The notes below the pieces were generated by a model that made no database searches, had not been told where the DNA came from, and worked only from the letters and a program-made list of their open reading frames with translations. A DNA stretch of 64,000 nucleotides from Orrella sp037026685 (lineage in GTDB: Bacteria; Pseudomonadota; Gammaproteobacteria; Burkholderiales; Burkholderiaceae_B): positions 5,668 to 69,667 of the forward strand of contig NZ_JBANET010000024.1 of assembly GCF_037026685.1 (NCBI RefSeq). Reading direction: 5' to 3'. Shown piece after piece: positions 25,386-34,422 of the stretch. The translations under genes were made by a program, and so were the position numbers. The stretch's first letter is position 1, and each line of letters opens with the position of its first letter.

Positions 25386-26378
25386 TCATGCCCGCGGCGC
25401 CGCGCGGCCTGGCTGGCGCCGTGCCGGGCCGCGGGCCGGCTGGTAGGCCACGCTGATCGAGACGCTGGACAGCCATTCCTGCACCAGTTCGTCGGCGCGG
25501 GCCTTGAGCCAGTCGCCCACGGTGCGCAGCGCCGCCGGCGCCTGGCCGTCGCCGTCGCGCAGCACCAGGTAATAGCCGCTGCTGCCCACCATCACTTCGT
25601 CGAAGGGCGCGGCCAGCTCGCCGCTGGCCAGGTGCTTGCGCACCAGCAGGCGCGGCACGATGCCCACGCCCAACTGCGCGTGCAGCGCCTCGATCATCAC
25701 CGAATAATGGTCGTAGGCCTGCCCGGCCGGGGGCAGTTCGAGCCCGGCGCCCATCGCCTGGCTCCACTCCGACCAGGCGCTGGGGTACAGCACGTGGCTC
25801 AGGCGCCTGACCGCGTGCAGGTCGGCCGGCTCGGCGATGCGGTGCGCCGCCAGCAAGGCGGGTGCGGCCACCACGCACATCTCGCGCCCGAACAGGTAGC
25901 GCGCCCGCACGCCCTGCCACATGCCCGAGCCGAAACGGATCTCGGCATCCAGGTCCAGCCGGGACGAGGGCGTGCTCAGCAGCCTGGGCGTGAGCCGCAG
26001 GTCGATCTCGGGATGCTCGCGGGCAAAGCGCGGCAGCAGCGAGATCAGCCAGAACTGCAGGACGGCCGGCGGCGCCAGCAGGCTGACCATCTGCTGCTCG
26101 ATGGGCGGGCTGGCGATGCGCTCGGCCGCGCGCAGGATCTGTTCCAGGGCCGGCTCGACGGCCTGCAGGAACTGCCGGCCCGGCTCGGTCAGGGCCACGC
26201 CCCCGGCCCGGGTGAGCAGGGGCACGCCCAGGTTGTCCTCCAGCAGGGCGATGTGCTTGCTGACCGCGCTCTGGGTCAGGTGCACGCTTTCGGCCGCGCG
26301 GGTGAAGCTGCCCAGCCGGGCGACGGCGACGAATACCTGCAGCGTGGCCAGCGAGAAGGCAGGGCGGTGGAAGTTCAT
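25386..26378 (-). CDS. LysR-family regulator, GcvA-like
   Basis: A 330-residue LysR-type regulator with the HTH segment FVAVARLGSFTRAAESVHLTQ then SAVSKHIALLEDNLG. The effector domain resembles the GcvA group (PRFAREHPEIDLRL, VGIVPRLLVRKHL). The C-terminal ~20 residues are Arg/Ala/Pro-rich. It is convergent with the esterase gene, with 16 bp between stops, so regulation of the Bug/esterase pair is possible but not proved by geometry. Confidence 0.9.
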   Translation of the reverse strand: MNFHRPAFSLATLQVFVAVARLGSFTRAAESVHLTQSAVSKHIALLEDNLGVPLLTRAGGVALTEPGRQFLQAVEPALEQILRAAERIASPPIEQQMVSLLAPPAVLQFWLISLLPRFAREHPEIDLRLTPRLLSTPSSRLDLDAEIRFGSGMWQGVRARYLFGREMCVVAAPALLAAHRIAEPADLHAVRRLSHVLYPSAWSEWSQAMGAGLELPPAGQAYDHYSVMIEALHAQLGVGIVPRLLVRKHLASGELAAPFDEVMVGSSGYYLVLRDGDGQAPAALRTVGDWLKARADELVQEWLSSVSISVAYQPARGPARRQPGRAAPRA

Positions 26379-26430
26379 CGGGCGATGGTAACCCGCCCGC
26401 CGGCCCGCCGCGCGGCCCGTTTGGCTAGGT

Positions 26431-27021
26431 TCAGGCCGGCTGCATGATGCGCGCCGTCAGCCGCAGGTACCAGCGCGCCACCCATACGCTGGCCGCGCCC
26501 AGCAGCGCGCCGGCGGCGATGTCCGCCGGAAAGTGCAGCCCGGCGACCATGCTCAGGCTGCAGCCCACGGCGGCATAGGCCAGCAAGGCCCGGCGCGCGC
26601 CCTTGCCGGCATGGCGCCAGAACAGGCAGGCGAACATCACGGCAACGGTCGCGTTGACGGAGGGAAACCCGTCCAGCCAGGCGGGAAAGGCCTGGACCAC
26701 CATCCATTCCTCGTACAGGTACCAGGGGCGGGGCAGGGGAGCCAGGCGCTCGATGGTGACCAGCGCGCACATGACCACCGAGAAGGACAGCACCAGCGTG
26801 GCCAGGATCTCGCCCAGCGTCTCGCCCTGGGGGCGGCGCCCGGTGTGCAGCAGCATCAGGTAGCGCGCGCACAGGGCCAGCACCACCAGGGCCGCGCCCA
26901 CGTAGCCGTAGCCGTGGCTGAGCACCCGCCAGGCGGGGTCCAGCGAGGAAAAGTGCAGGGCGCGAAAGCCTTGGTACAGCCATTCGTTCAGCCCGGCCCA
27001 GTCGTATGCGATTGCTTTCAT
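26431..27021 (-). CDS. PAP2-like membrane protein with degenerate phosphatase motifs
   Basis: A 196-residue protein with five or six membrane segments and the PAP2 layout. Motif 1 (normally K-x6-RP) reads ERLAPLPRP, with Glu for Lys. Motif 2 (PSGH) reads PSVN. Motif 3 (SR-x5-H-x3-D) reads SMVAGLHFPAD, with the Arg position occupied by Ser but the His and Asp kept. Loss of the motif 2 His and motif 3 Arg suggests weak or no phosphatase activity, or another role. It is divergent from the mrp operon. Confidence 0.75.
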   Translation of the reverse strand: MKAIAYDWAGLNEWLYQGFRALHFSSLDPAWRVLSHGYGYVGAALVVLALCARYLMLLHTGRRPQGETLGEILATLVLSFSVVMCALVTIERLAPLPRPWYLYEEWMVVQAFPAWLDGFPSVNATVAVMFACLFWRHAGKGARRALLAYAAVGCSLSMVAGLHFPADIAAGALLGAASVWVARWYLRLTARIMQPA

Positions 27022-27117
27022 GGCGTCTTGGGTGCTGGGAAACGTTGACGCCCATTTTTCTGTGCTTGCAGTTTCCTGTCAGCCTGCCTGCGGCGCCTGG
27101 CCGATTTATTTCCTGGG

Positions 27118-27158
27118 AATGTTCATTTTTATGGACCTTGTTGAACGTAAATGTTCAT
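27118..27158. promoter_or_regulatory. Repeated and palindromic sites upstream of mrpA
   Basis: AATGTTCAT occurs at 27118-27126 and again at 27150-27158, a spacing of 32 bp, close to three helical turns. The second copy is the right half of the imperfect palindrome TGAACGTAAATGTTCA (27142-27157), whose outer five bases are complementary. The location, in the 264-bp gap between the divergent PAP2-like gene and mrpA, suits an operator or activator site. Confidence 0.5.
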
Positions 27159-27285
27159 CCTGATTGATATTTCCGGAATGCATTGCCCCGCCTTGCCGTC
27201 TCGCTATCAAATGTCCGGTCCGGGGCCTGCGGGCCCATCGAACTGTGCCCCATCTTCGCGCATTGTGCTTGCATCCGACCTTTAG

Positions 27286-29634
27286 ATGACGCTTATTCCC
27301 CTGATCGTCGCGGCCTTCGCCGCCTCCCCGATCGTTTTCCTGCTCAGCCGCGCCGCCAGCCCTGCCTGGGCCGCGCTGCTGCCTGCCGGCCTGTTCTGCG
27401 GCTTCGCGCTGCAGGCCGGCACGGTGCTGCACGCCGGCGCGGTCCTGGACACCGCCAGCTGGATCCCGGCGCTGGGCATCACGATGGCCTTCCGGCTGGA
27501 TGCGCTGTCGCTGGTGTTCGCATTGCTGATCACCGGCATCGGTACGTTCATTTTCCTTTACGCGTCCGCCTACCTGTCGCGCGACTGGACGACGCCGCGT
27601 TTCTTCACCACCTTGACGTTGTTCATGGCCGCCATGCTGGGCGCGGTGCTGGCCGACGACCTGGTAAGCCTGATCGTGTTCTGGGAGCTCACCAGCCTGA
27701 CTTCCTTCATGCTGATCGGCTACGACCCGTCCAGCGCCCAATCGCGCCGCTCGGCCCAGCAAGGCCTGCTGATCACCGTGGGCGGCGGCCTGGCGCTGCT
27801 GACCGGCGTCATCCTGCTGGGCTCGGCGCTGGGCACCTACCGCATCACCGAGATCCTGGCCGCGCCCTCGGCCGAGCTGTTCGCGCAGCCGCTGGGCACC
27901 GCCATCGTCCTGCTCATCGCGCTGGGGGCCTTCAGCAAGTCCGCCCAGGCGCCGCTGCATGCGTGGCTGCCCAACGCCATGGTCGCGCCCACGCCCGTGT
28001 CGGCCTACCTGCACTCGGCTACCATGGTCAAGCTGGGCGTGTACCTGCTGGCGCGGATGAACCCGGCGCTGTCCGAAAGCCCGCTGTGGACCCCCCTGCT
28101 GGTCACGGTGGGCCTGGCGACCATGTTCGTGGGCACGGTGCTGGCCGCGCGCCAGACCGACCTCAAGCGGCTGCTGGCCTATTCCACCGTCGTCTCGCTG
28201 GGCACGCTGGTCGTGCTGGTGGGCACCAGCCTGGAGATCGGCGCCATCGCCATGGCGACCTTCCTGCTCGTGCATGCCTTGTACAAGGCCAGCCTGTTCA
28301 TGGTGGCGGGGATCATCGACCACGAGGTCGGCACGCGCGATGCCTCCACCCTTGGGCGCCTGGCCCGCCACATGCCCAAGACTGCCGTGGTGGCCTGCCT
28401 GGCGGCGTTGTCCATGGCGGGCATCCCGCCGTTGCTGGGCTTTCTCGGCAAGGAGCTGGTCTACGAGGCCGGGCTGACGGCCGAGCTGCCCTGGCTGGCG
28501 ATGGGCGTGACGCTGCTGGCCAACGCCTGCATGGTCACCATCGGCGCGCTCATCAGCCTGCGCTGCTTCTTCGGCAAGGACGACACGGCCCTGAAGGCCG
28601 CCGGCGCCGCGCCGCACGACCCGCCGCTGGCCATGTGGATCGGGCCGATGATCCTGGCGGCCCTGGGCCTGGGGCTGGGGCTGGTGCCCGGCGCCCTGCA
28701 GGCGCTGGTGGCCGAGGTCGCCGCCGCGGTGCACGGCCAGCCGGTCGACGTCAGCCTGAGCCTGTGGCATGGCCTGACGCCCATGCTGGCGCTCAGCGGC
28801 GTGACGCTGCTGCTGGGCGTGGCCGGCTACCTGGGCTGGCAGCGGCTGCGCGAGGGCGTGGGCCGGCTGTCCTTCATCGACCGCTGGGGCACCGACGCGC
28901 TCTACGACAAGGCGCTGGACGGCGTGCTGCGCGGGGCCACGTGGCAGACGCGCATGATCCAGACCGGCAGCCTGCGCCACTACATGGCCATGAGCATCGG
29001 CATCGTGTCGGTCGCGGTGCTGGGCTGGCTGCTGGCGCGCGGCGGGCTGTCGATTTCGCTGTCCGGGCCCGACCGCCTGGGCATGGAGCTGGTCCTGCCG
29101 CTGCTGCTGATCATCGCCTCGCTGGCCGTGCTGCGCGCCCGCAGCTTCGTGCAGGGCATCATCGCCGCCGGCATGGTCGGCTTCGGGCTGGCGGTGGTGT
29201 TCCTGTTCGGCGGCGCGCCCGACCTGGCCTTCACCCAGTTCTCCGTCGAGGCGCTGGCCATCGTCATCTTCCTGGCCCTGATCGGCCACATGCCTTTCCG
29301 CGCGGCCGACCCGCGCACTTCGTCGCAGCATTGGCGCGACGCGGGCGTGGCGGCGGCCTTCGGCCTGATGATCACGGTCGTACTGGCCAGCGTCGTCTCG
29401 CTGCCCTTCGACCCGGCCCTGTCCGATTACTTCCGCATGGCCAGCTACCCCGAAGCGCATGGACGCAACCTGGTCAACGTCATCATCGTCGACTTCCGCG
29501 CCATCGACACGCTGGGCGAGATCGCCGTGCTGGGCCTGGCGGCCCTGGCGGCCGTGGCCGTGTTCTTCGGCGCGGAAAAGCGCGAGGAGCTGCCGGGCAG
29601 CCAAGCGCGCGCCGGCCAAGGGAGCAAGCCATGA
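27286..29634 (+). CDS. mrpA: Na+/H+ (multisubunit) antiporter subunit A, MrpA/PhaA type
   Basis: A 782-residue membrane protein, the largest subunit of the Mrp/Pha antiporter. The first ~500 residues are the NuoL-like proton channel (FWELTSLTSFMLIGYD, HSATMVKLGVYLLARMNP, RLLAYSTVVSLGTLV). The C-terminus carries the MbhD/MbhE-like extension typical of MrpA (GGAPDLAFTQFSVEAL, NVIIVDFRAIDTLGEI). Length is in the usual MrpA range. It starts the seven-gene operon and overlaps mrpB by ATGA. Confidence 0.95.
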   Translation: MTLIPLIVAAFAASPIVFLLSRAASPAWAALLPAGLFCGFALQAGTVLHAGAVLDTASWIPALGITMAFRLDALSLVFALLITGIGTFIFLYASAYLSRDWTTPRFFTTLTLFMAAMLGAVLADDLVSLIVFWELTSLTSFMLIGYDPSSAQSRRSAQQGLLITVGGGLALLTGVILLGSALGTYRITEILAAPSAELFAQPLGTAIVLLIALGAFSKSAQAPLHAWLPNAMVAPTPVSAYLHSATMVKLGVYLLARMNPALSESPLWTPLLVTVGLATMFVGTVLAARQTDLKRLLAYSTVVSLGTLVVLVGTSLEIGAIAMATFLLVHALYKASLFMVAGIIDHEVGTRDASTLGRLARHMPKTAVVACLAALSMAGIPPLLGFLGKELVYEAGLTAELPWLAMGVTLLANACMVTIGALISLRCFFGKDDTALKAAGAAPHDPPLAMWIGPMILAALGLGLGLVPGALQALVAEVAAAVHGQPVDVSLSLWHGLTPMLALSGVTLLLGVAGYLGWQRLREGVGRLSFIDRWGTDALYDKALDGVLRGATWQTRMIQTGSLRHYMAMSIGIVSVAVLGWLLARGGLSISLSGPDRLGMELVLPLLLIIASLAVLRARSFVQGIIAAGMVGFGLAVVFLFGGAPDLAFTQFSVEALAIVIFLALIGHMPFRAADPRTSSQHWRDAGVAAAFGLMITVVLASVVSLPFDPALSDYFRMASYPEAHGRNLVNVIIVDFRAIDTLGEIAVLGLAALAAVAVFFGAEKREELPGSQARAGQGSKP

Positions 29635-30029
29635 ATTCCGTGATCTTCCGGGTGGGTTCCTGTTTCGTCCTGCCCTTTGCCCTGCTGCTGTCGCTCTACC
29701 TGCTCTGGCGCGGCCATAACGAACCGGGCGGCGGTTTCGTCGGCGGCCTGGTGGCGGCAGCCGGCTTTGCCAGCTACGCCCTGCCGCGCGGCTACGCGGC
29801 GCTCAAGCGCGTGATGCCCATCGATTCGCTGCAGCTGCTGGCCATCGGGCTGGCCCTGGCGCTGCTCTCGGGCCTGCCGGGCCTGCTGGGCAACGCGGCC
29901 TTCATGACGCACGCCTGGACCGAACTGGGCGGCGTGGCCGTGGGCACGGCGTTGCTGTTCGACATCGGCGTGTACCTGACCGTGCTCGGGGCCATCATCA
30001 CCTTCGTCGGCTTTTTCCTGGAGCGATAG
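29631..30029 (+). CDS. mrpB: Na+/H+ antiporter subunit B, MrpB
   Basis: A 132-residue membrane subunit with about four helices. The conserved HNEPGGGFVGGLVAAAGF segment of MrpB is near residue 28, and ELGGVAVGTALLFDIGVYL near residue 105. ATG 29631 overlaps the mrpA stop as ATGA and follows AAGGGAG. The gene ends directly before mrpC (no spacing). Confidence 0.94.
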   Translation: MNSVIFRVGSCFVLPFALLLSLYLLWRGHNEPGGGFVGGLVAAAGFASYALPRGYAALKRVMPIDSLQLLAIGLALALLSGLPGLLGNAAFMTHAWTELGGVAVGTALLFDIGVYLTVLGAIITFVGFFLER

Positions 30030-30413
30030 ATGGAAGCCCTCTACATTCCCGCCATCGGCGTGATGGCCGGGACCGCCGCTTATCTGCTGATGTCGCGCAA
30101 CGTGCTGCGCATGGTGCTGGGCCTGCTGCTCCTGAGCAATGCCGCCAACCTGACGCTGTTCGTGGCCGGCCGGCTGGGTTCGAACCTGCCCCCGCTGATC
30201 CTGCAAGGGCAGCAGACCGTCGACCTGAGCGCCAATCCCTTGCCCCAGGCCCTGATCCTGACCGCCATCGTGATTTCCTTCGCGCTGGTCGCCTTTGCCG
30301 TCGTCCTGCTGCAGCGCGCGCACAAGCGCCTGCAGGTCATCGACACCGAGCAGATGCGCGAGGCCGAACCCTTGCCCAAGCCCGCTGCCGGCAACAAGGA
30401 GCGTGCGTGCTGA
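30030..30413 (+). CDS. mrpC: Na+/H+ antiporter subunit C, MrpC (NuoK-like)
   Basis: A 127-residue NuoK-like subunit with three hydrophobic helices. YLLMSRNVLRMVLGLLLLSNAANL and QALILTAIVISFAL with its buried charged and polar positions are the family hallmarks. A hydrophilic tail of ~30 residues follows. It abuts mrpB and its stop overlaps the mrpD ATG (TGATG). Confidence 0.94.
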   Translation: MEALYIPAIGVMAGTAAYLLMSRNVLRMVLGLLLLSNAANLTLFVAGRLGSNLPPLILQGQQTVDLSANPLPQALILTAIVISFALVAFAVVLLQRAHKRLQVIDTEQMREAEPLPKPAAGNKERAC

Positions 30414-31918
30414 TGTCCCAACATTTCCTGCTGACGGCCCCCATCGCGGTGCCGCTGGCCTTCGTCGCCCTGACCGCGCTGCTGTGGCGCATGCCCGCCT
30501 TGCAGCGCGCCGCCAGCCTGGCCGGCAGCCTGGTGCTGCTGGCCGCGGCGCTGGCGCTGCTGGCGGCCACGGCCGACGGCACCATCCTGGCGACCCAGTT
30601 CGGATCCTGGCGCGCGCCCTTCGGCATCAGCTTCGTGGCCGACCGGCTGGCCGCGGCCATGGTGCTGATCACGGCCATCCTGGCGGTGGTCGTGTCGGTC
30701 TACCAGCTCAAGGACGGCGAGACCAGCGGCCAGGCCATGTTCCACCCGCTCTATCACGGCCTGCTGCTGGGCGTGGCCGGCGCCTTCCTGACCGGCGACC
30801 TGTTCAACCTGTACGTGTGGTTCGAGGTCATGCTGATCTCCTCGTTCGGGCTGCTGGTGCTGGGCGGCACGCGCGAGCAGCTGGACGCGGGCGTCAAGTA
30901 CGTCACGCTCAACCTGGTGATGACCACCATTTTCCTGGTCTCGGTGGCGCTGCTCTACGGCGCGACCGGCACCCTGAACATGGCCGACCTCGCGCAGAAG
31001 GTGCCGCTCATCGAGAACACCGGCCTGGTCAGCACGCTGGCGCTGATGTTCTTCCTGGCCTTCGGCTCCAAGGCGGCGCTGTTCCCGCTGTTCTTCTGGC
31101 TGCCGGCCTCCTACCACACGGCCAGCACGCCGGTGCTGGCGATCTTCGCGGCGCTGCTGACCAAGGTGGGCGTCTATGCCATCGTGCGCAGCTTCACCCT
31201 GATCTTCCCGATGGACGGGGCGCTGGGCTGGGTGATCGCGCTGGTGGCCGGCCTGACCATGATCACCGGCGTGCTGGGCGCGGCCTCGCATTTCGACGTG
31301 CGCAAGATCCTGTCCTTCCACATCATCAGCCAGATCGGCTACATGCTGGCCGGCGTGGCCATCGCCACGCCGCTGGCGCTGGCCGGGGCGGTGTTCTACA
31401 TCGTCCACCACATCATCGTGAAGGCCAATCTCTTCCTGATCGGCGGCATCATCAAGCGCCGCGCCGGCTCCTACGATCTCAAGCGGGTGGGCGGCCTGCA
31501 CCGCAGCGCGCCGCTGCTGGCCATCCTGTTCTGCGTGCCGGCGCTGTCGCTGGCCGGCCTGCCGCCGCTCTCGGGCTTCTGGGCCAAGTTCCTGGTCATC
31601 AAGCCCGGCCTGGACGCCGGCCACGTCTACCTGGCCGCCACGGCGCTGCTGGTGGGTGTGCTCACGCTCTATTCCATGCTCAAGATCTGGAACGAGGCCT
31701 TCTGGAAGGACCATCCCGAAGGCGGGCAGCGGGCCGTGCCGCCCCAGCCCACCGGCTGGAGCCACTACCTGCCCATCGTGGCGCTGTCGCTGATCACGCT
31801 GGCCATCGGCCTGAATCCCGAGCCCTTCGCCGACTTTTCCATGCAAGCCGCCGGCCAGCTGTCCGACAGCAGCGGCTACGTGAACGCCGTATTGGGGAAC
31901 GACCATGCGCCGGATTAA
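30413..31918 (+). CDS. mrpD: Na+/H+ antiporter subunit D, MrpD (NuoM/N-like)
   Basis: A 501-residue proton-channel subunit related to NuoM/NuoN. Typical blocks are LYVWFEVMLISSFGLLVLGG, GSKAALFPLFFWLPASYH, and KILSFHIISQIGYMLAG. I used ATG 30413, which overlaps the mrpC stop; a GTG at 30407 lies nearer the AAGGAG site and would add two residues. Its 3' end overlaps mrpE by 14 bp. Confidence 0.95.
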   Translation: MSQHFLLTAPIAVPLAFVALTALLWRMPALQRAASLAGSLVLLAAALALLAATADGTILATQFGSWRAPFGISFVADRLAAAMVLITAILAVVVSVYQLKDGETSGQAMFHPLYHGLLLGVAGAFLTGDLFNLYVWFEVMLISSFGLLVLGGTREQLDAGVKYVTLNLVMTTIFLVSVALLYGATGTLNMADLAQKVPLIENTGLVSTLALMFFLAFGSKAALFPLFFWLPASYHTASTPVLAIFAALLTKVGVYAIVRSFTLIFPMDGALGWVIALVAGLTMITGVLGAASHFDVRKILSFHIISQIGYMLAGVAIATPLALAGAVFYIVHHIIVKANLFLIGGIIKRRAGSYDLKRVGGLHRSAPLLAILFCVPALSLAGLPPLSGFWAKFLVIKPGLDAGHVYLAATALLVGVLTLYSMLKIWNEAFWKDHPEGGQRAVPPQPTGWSHYLPIVALSLITLAIGLNPEPFADFSMQAAGQLSDSSGYVNAVLGNDHAPD

Positions 31919-32234
31919 ATGGTTGATCGACTGGATATCGCTGGCCCTGCTGTTCGGCAAGGAGCTGGTCAAGTCCGTGCACGACGTCGTGCTCAACATC
32001 ATCAATCCGCGCCGCGTGACGGCCAGCGCCATCGTGGCGGTGCCGCTGGACGTCAAGAGCGAGCTGGGCGTCACGCTGCTGGCCAACATGGTGACCCTGA
32101 CCCCCGGCACCACGACGCTGTATGTCTCGGATGACCGCAAATTCCTCTACGCCCACGTGATGAACTATTCCGAGGGCGTGGTGGACGATATCAAGCAGGG
32201 CTTCGAGCAGAAGATCCTGAAGGTGCTGCCATGA
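31905..32234 (+). CDS. mrpE: Na+/H+ antiporter subunit E, MrpE (short form)
   Basis: A 109-residue subunit. The conserved core ANMVTLTPGTTTLYVSDD followed by LYAHVMN matches MrpE. Typical MrpE proteins have about 160 residues; the missing part corresponds to the first ~50 residues with two membrane helices. ATG 31905 lies inside the end of mrpD, and no upstream coding for the missing part is possible in this frame without a longer overlap. It overlaps mrpF by ATGA. Confidence 0.9.
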   Translation: MRRIKWLIDWISLALLFGKELVKSVHDVVLNIINPRRVTASAIVAVPLDVKSELGVTLLANMVTLTPGTTTLYVSDDRKFLYAHVMNYSEGVVDDIKQGFEQKILKVLP

Positions 32235-32521
32235 CCATAGAAACCGTAATGCCCTATGCCATCGAGTTCAGCAAGCTGATGCTGTTCATCGCCATGCTGG
32301 TGGTGGGCATCCGCATCGTGCGCGGGCCGCACGCGGCCGACCGCGTGGTCGCGCTGGACATGCTGTGCCTGCTCGGCGTGGGCGCGGCCGCCCTGGCGGC
32401 CGTCTCCACCGGCTCGATCGCCTTCGTCGACGTGGTGCTGGGCGTGGCGCTGATCGGCTTTCTGGCCACCGTGGCGTTTGCCGCCTTCATCGAGCGCGGC
32501 ACGCAAAGCGACAAGGAGTGA
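32231..32521 (+). CDS. mrpF: Na+/H+ antiporter subunit F, MrpF
   Basis: A 96-residue protein with three membrane helices and the signature RIVRGPHAADRVVALDML. The third helix contains VDVVLGVALIGFLATVAF. It overlaps mrpE upstream and lies 5 bp from mrpG. Size and order match standard Mrp operons. Confidence 0.94.
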   Translation: MTIETVMPYAIEFSKLMLFIAMLVVGIRIVRGPHAADRVVALDMLCLLGVGAAALAAVSTGSIAFVDVVLGVALIGFLATVAFAAFIERGTQSDKE

Positions 32522-32526
32522 CGGCG

Positions 32527-32946
32527 ATGCTGATGTGGCTGGCTGCTTTCTTTCTGGTCTCGGGTTCGATCATCACCCTGATCGCCGCCGTGGGCGTGCT
32601 GCGGCTGCCCGACTTCTTCATGCGCATGCATGCGGCCACCAAGGCTGGCGTGTTCGGTTCGGGCCTGATCCTGCTGGGCGTGGGCTTTTTCGAGCCGAGC
32701 TGGGGCACCTGGATCAAGATCGGCCTGGCGATCTTTTTTCTGCTGCTGACCACGCCCATGGCCGGCCACCTGCTGGGCAAGGCCGGGTTCATCGGCGGCG
32801 CGAACCTGTGGCGCGGCACCACCCACAATGCCCTGCAGGAAGTGCTGGCGCCGGGCGAGTTCGTCGAGCGCCACATGAGCGAGCCGGGGCGGGACGAGGA
32901 CGCTGCTATCATTGCCCGGGCGCAGGCGCCGTCCCGGGCACGCTAG
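32527..32946 (+). CDS. mrpG: Na+/H+ antiporter subunit G, MrpG
   Basis: A 139-residue last subunit of the antiporter. The family motif GVLRLPDFFMRMHAATKAGV is near residue 24, followed by two helices and LTTPMAGHLLGKAGF. The C-terminal ~45 residues are hydrophilic and longer than usual. ATG 32527 is chosen because it falls after the mrpF stop; longer in-frame versions would overlap mrpF. Confidence 0.93.
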   Translation: MLMWLAAFFLVSGSIITLIAAVGVLRLPDFFMRMHAATKAGVFGSGLILLGVGFFEPSWGTWIKIGLAIFFLLLTTPMAGHLLGKAGFIGGANLWRGTTHNALQEVLAPGEFVERHMSEPGRDEDAAIIARAQAPSRAR

Positions 32947-33012
32947 CGCCGCCCGTGTCCGCCTTGCCTGAAGTCTGATCGTACTGCCGTGCCTGTCGGT
33001 ACCGGGAGAGCA

Positions 33013-34422
33013 ATGTTCGCATGGTATTTCCGCCTTCCCTTGCTGGTACGCGTGCCATTGCTTTCGGCGGTCCTGATCTTCCTGATCGCCATGGCGGTCA
33101 TGCAGATCTCCATATTCAGCCTGACCTCGCAATATGAGCGCCAGACCGAGCGGGTAGGGCAGGTCTACCTGGACGGCCTGTCGGCCGCGGTGGCCGTCGC
33201 CTACCGCGAGCGCGACATCCCGGCCATCGACCGGGCGCTCGAGCGCTCGCTCAGCGTATACCTGGGCGTGGTCGACCGCCAGCTGGCGGTCATCGACCGC
33301 CAGGACGGCGTGCTGGCCCACCGCGCCGGCCCCAACCTGGGCCAGACCAGCGCGCCCCCGCCGCAGGTCTACGAGCTGCCCAAGGGCTATGCCTACGACG
33401 CGGCCTCGCGCAGCCTGTGGGTCTGGCGCGAACTCGATGGCAGCGGCATCGTGGCCGCCAACCTGGACATCTCCGATTTTGCCCGCGAGCGTTCCGCGCT
33501 GCGCTGGCGCCTGGTGCTGGTCGGGCTGGCGCTGAGCCTGCTGGCCGCCCTGGGCGGCTACCTGGTCATCCGCCGCATCCAGCATCCGCTCGGCGTGCTG
33601 AGCGTGCAGCTGCACCGGGCCGCGGCCTTCGGGGCCGAGAAGATCCCCGAGGCGGAAATCTCCGGGCAGGACGGCCAGGCCCAGACTCTCATGCACGCCT
33701 ACAACGAATTGGTGCAGGCCGTGCAGGACCGCGAGCTGATCACGGAACGCCTGGCGCGCCAGGATCGCCAGGCGCTGCTGGGCCGCATCGCCGCGACCCT
33801 GGCGCACGAGATCCGCAATCCGCTGACCGGCATCATGACGGCCCTGCAGACCGTGCGCATGTATGGCGACGACGCGGCCAGCCGCAACGAGGCCCTGGAC
33901 TTCGTCGATCGCGGCATACAATCGCTGCAGGGCGTGGCCCAGGCGACGCTGGACATCTACCGTCCCAGCGCGCGCGGCCCGGCGCTGACGCTGCGCGACC
34001 TCGAGGACGTGGCCCTGCTGGTCGAGCCGCATGCCCGGCGCAGGGACGTGGCGCTCCAGACCTCGCTGCGGCTGCCGGCGGCCGTCGGCCTGGATGCTTT
34101 CAAGATGCGGCAGATCGCCCTGAACCTGCTGCTCAATGCCATCCAGACCTCGCCGCCGCAGGGCACCGTGCGCTACGAGGCCAGTTGCGCGCAGGGCGTC
34201 TTTTGCCTGAGCGTCTCGGACCAGGGGCCCGGCCTGCCCGGCCCCATGCGCGAGTTCCTGCTGGCCGGACAGGCCGAGCCGGCCGAGGCCTCGCTGGGCA
34301 TCGCCACGATACGCAGGCTGGCCATGGAGATGCGCGGCCGCATCGCGGTGCAGGACCGTCCGGGCGCTGGCGCCGAAATCCGATTGACTTTCGAGATCCC
34401 CGAAGAGGACGTCAAACCATGA
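33013..34422 (+). CDS. Sensor histidine kinase
   Basis: A 469-residue membrane kinase. One helix near residues 12-38 and another near 165-190 bracket a periplasmic domain of ~125 residues. A HAMP-like linker precedes the H-box TLAHEIRNPLTGIM with the phospho-accepting His near residue 262. The N-box NLLLNAIQTSPP and G-box VSDQGPGLPG complete the ATPase domain. ATG 33013 follows GGGAGA; GTG 32989 would add eight residues. It overlaps the response regulator gene (ATGA) and starts 66 bp after mrpG, so it may be in the mrp transcript. The signal is unknown. Confidence 0.92.
   Translation: MFAWYFRLPLLVRVPLLSAVLIFLIAMAVMQISIFSLTSQYERQTERVGQVYLDGLSAAVAVAYRERDIPAIDRALERSLSVYLGVVDRQLAVIDRQDGVLAHRAGPNLGQTSAPPPQVYELPKGYAYDAASRSLWVWRELDGSGIVAANLDISDFARERSALRWRLVLVGLALSLLAALGGYLVIRRIQHPLGVLSVQLHRAAAFGAEKIPEAEISGQDGQAQTLMHAYNELVQAVQDRELITERLARQDRQALLGRIAATLAHEIRNPLTGIMTALQTVRMYGDDAASRNEALDFVDRGIQSLQGVAQATLDIYRPSARGPALTLRDLEDVALLVEPHARRRDVALQTSLRLPAAVGLDAFKMRQIALNLLLNAIQTSPPQGTVRYEASCAQGVFCLSVSDQGPGLPGPMREFLLAGQAEPAEASLGIATIRRLAMEMRGRIAVQDRPGAGAEIRLTFEIPEEDVKP

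Noticed and set aside
27106..29619. An 837-codon minus-strand frame opposite mrpA
   Set aside because: It is antisense to mrpA, rich in Gln/Arg/His/Gly as expected from the reverse of a membrane protein gene, and lacks a start signal.
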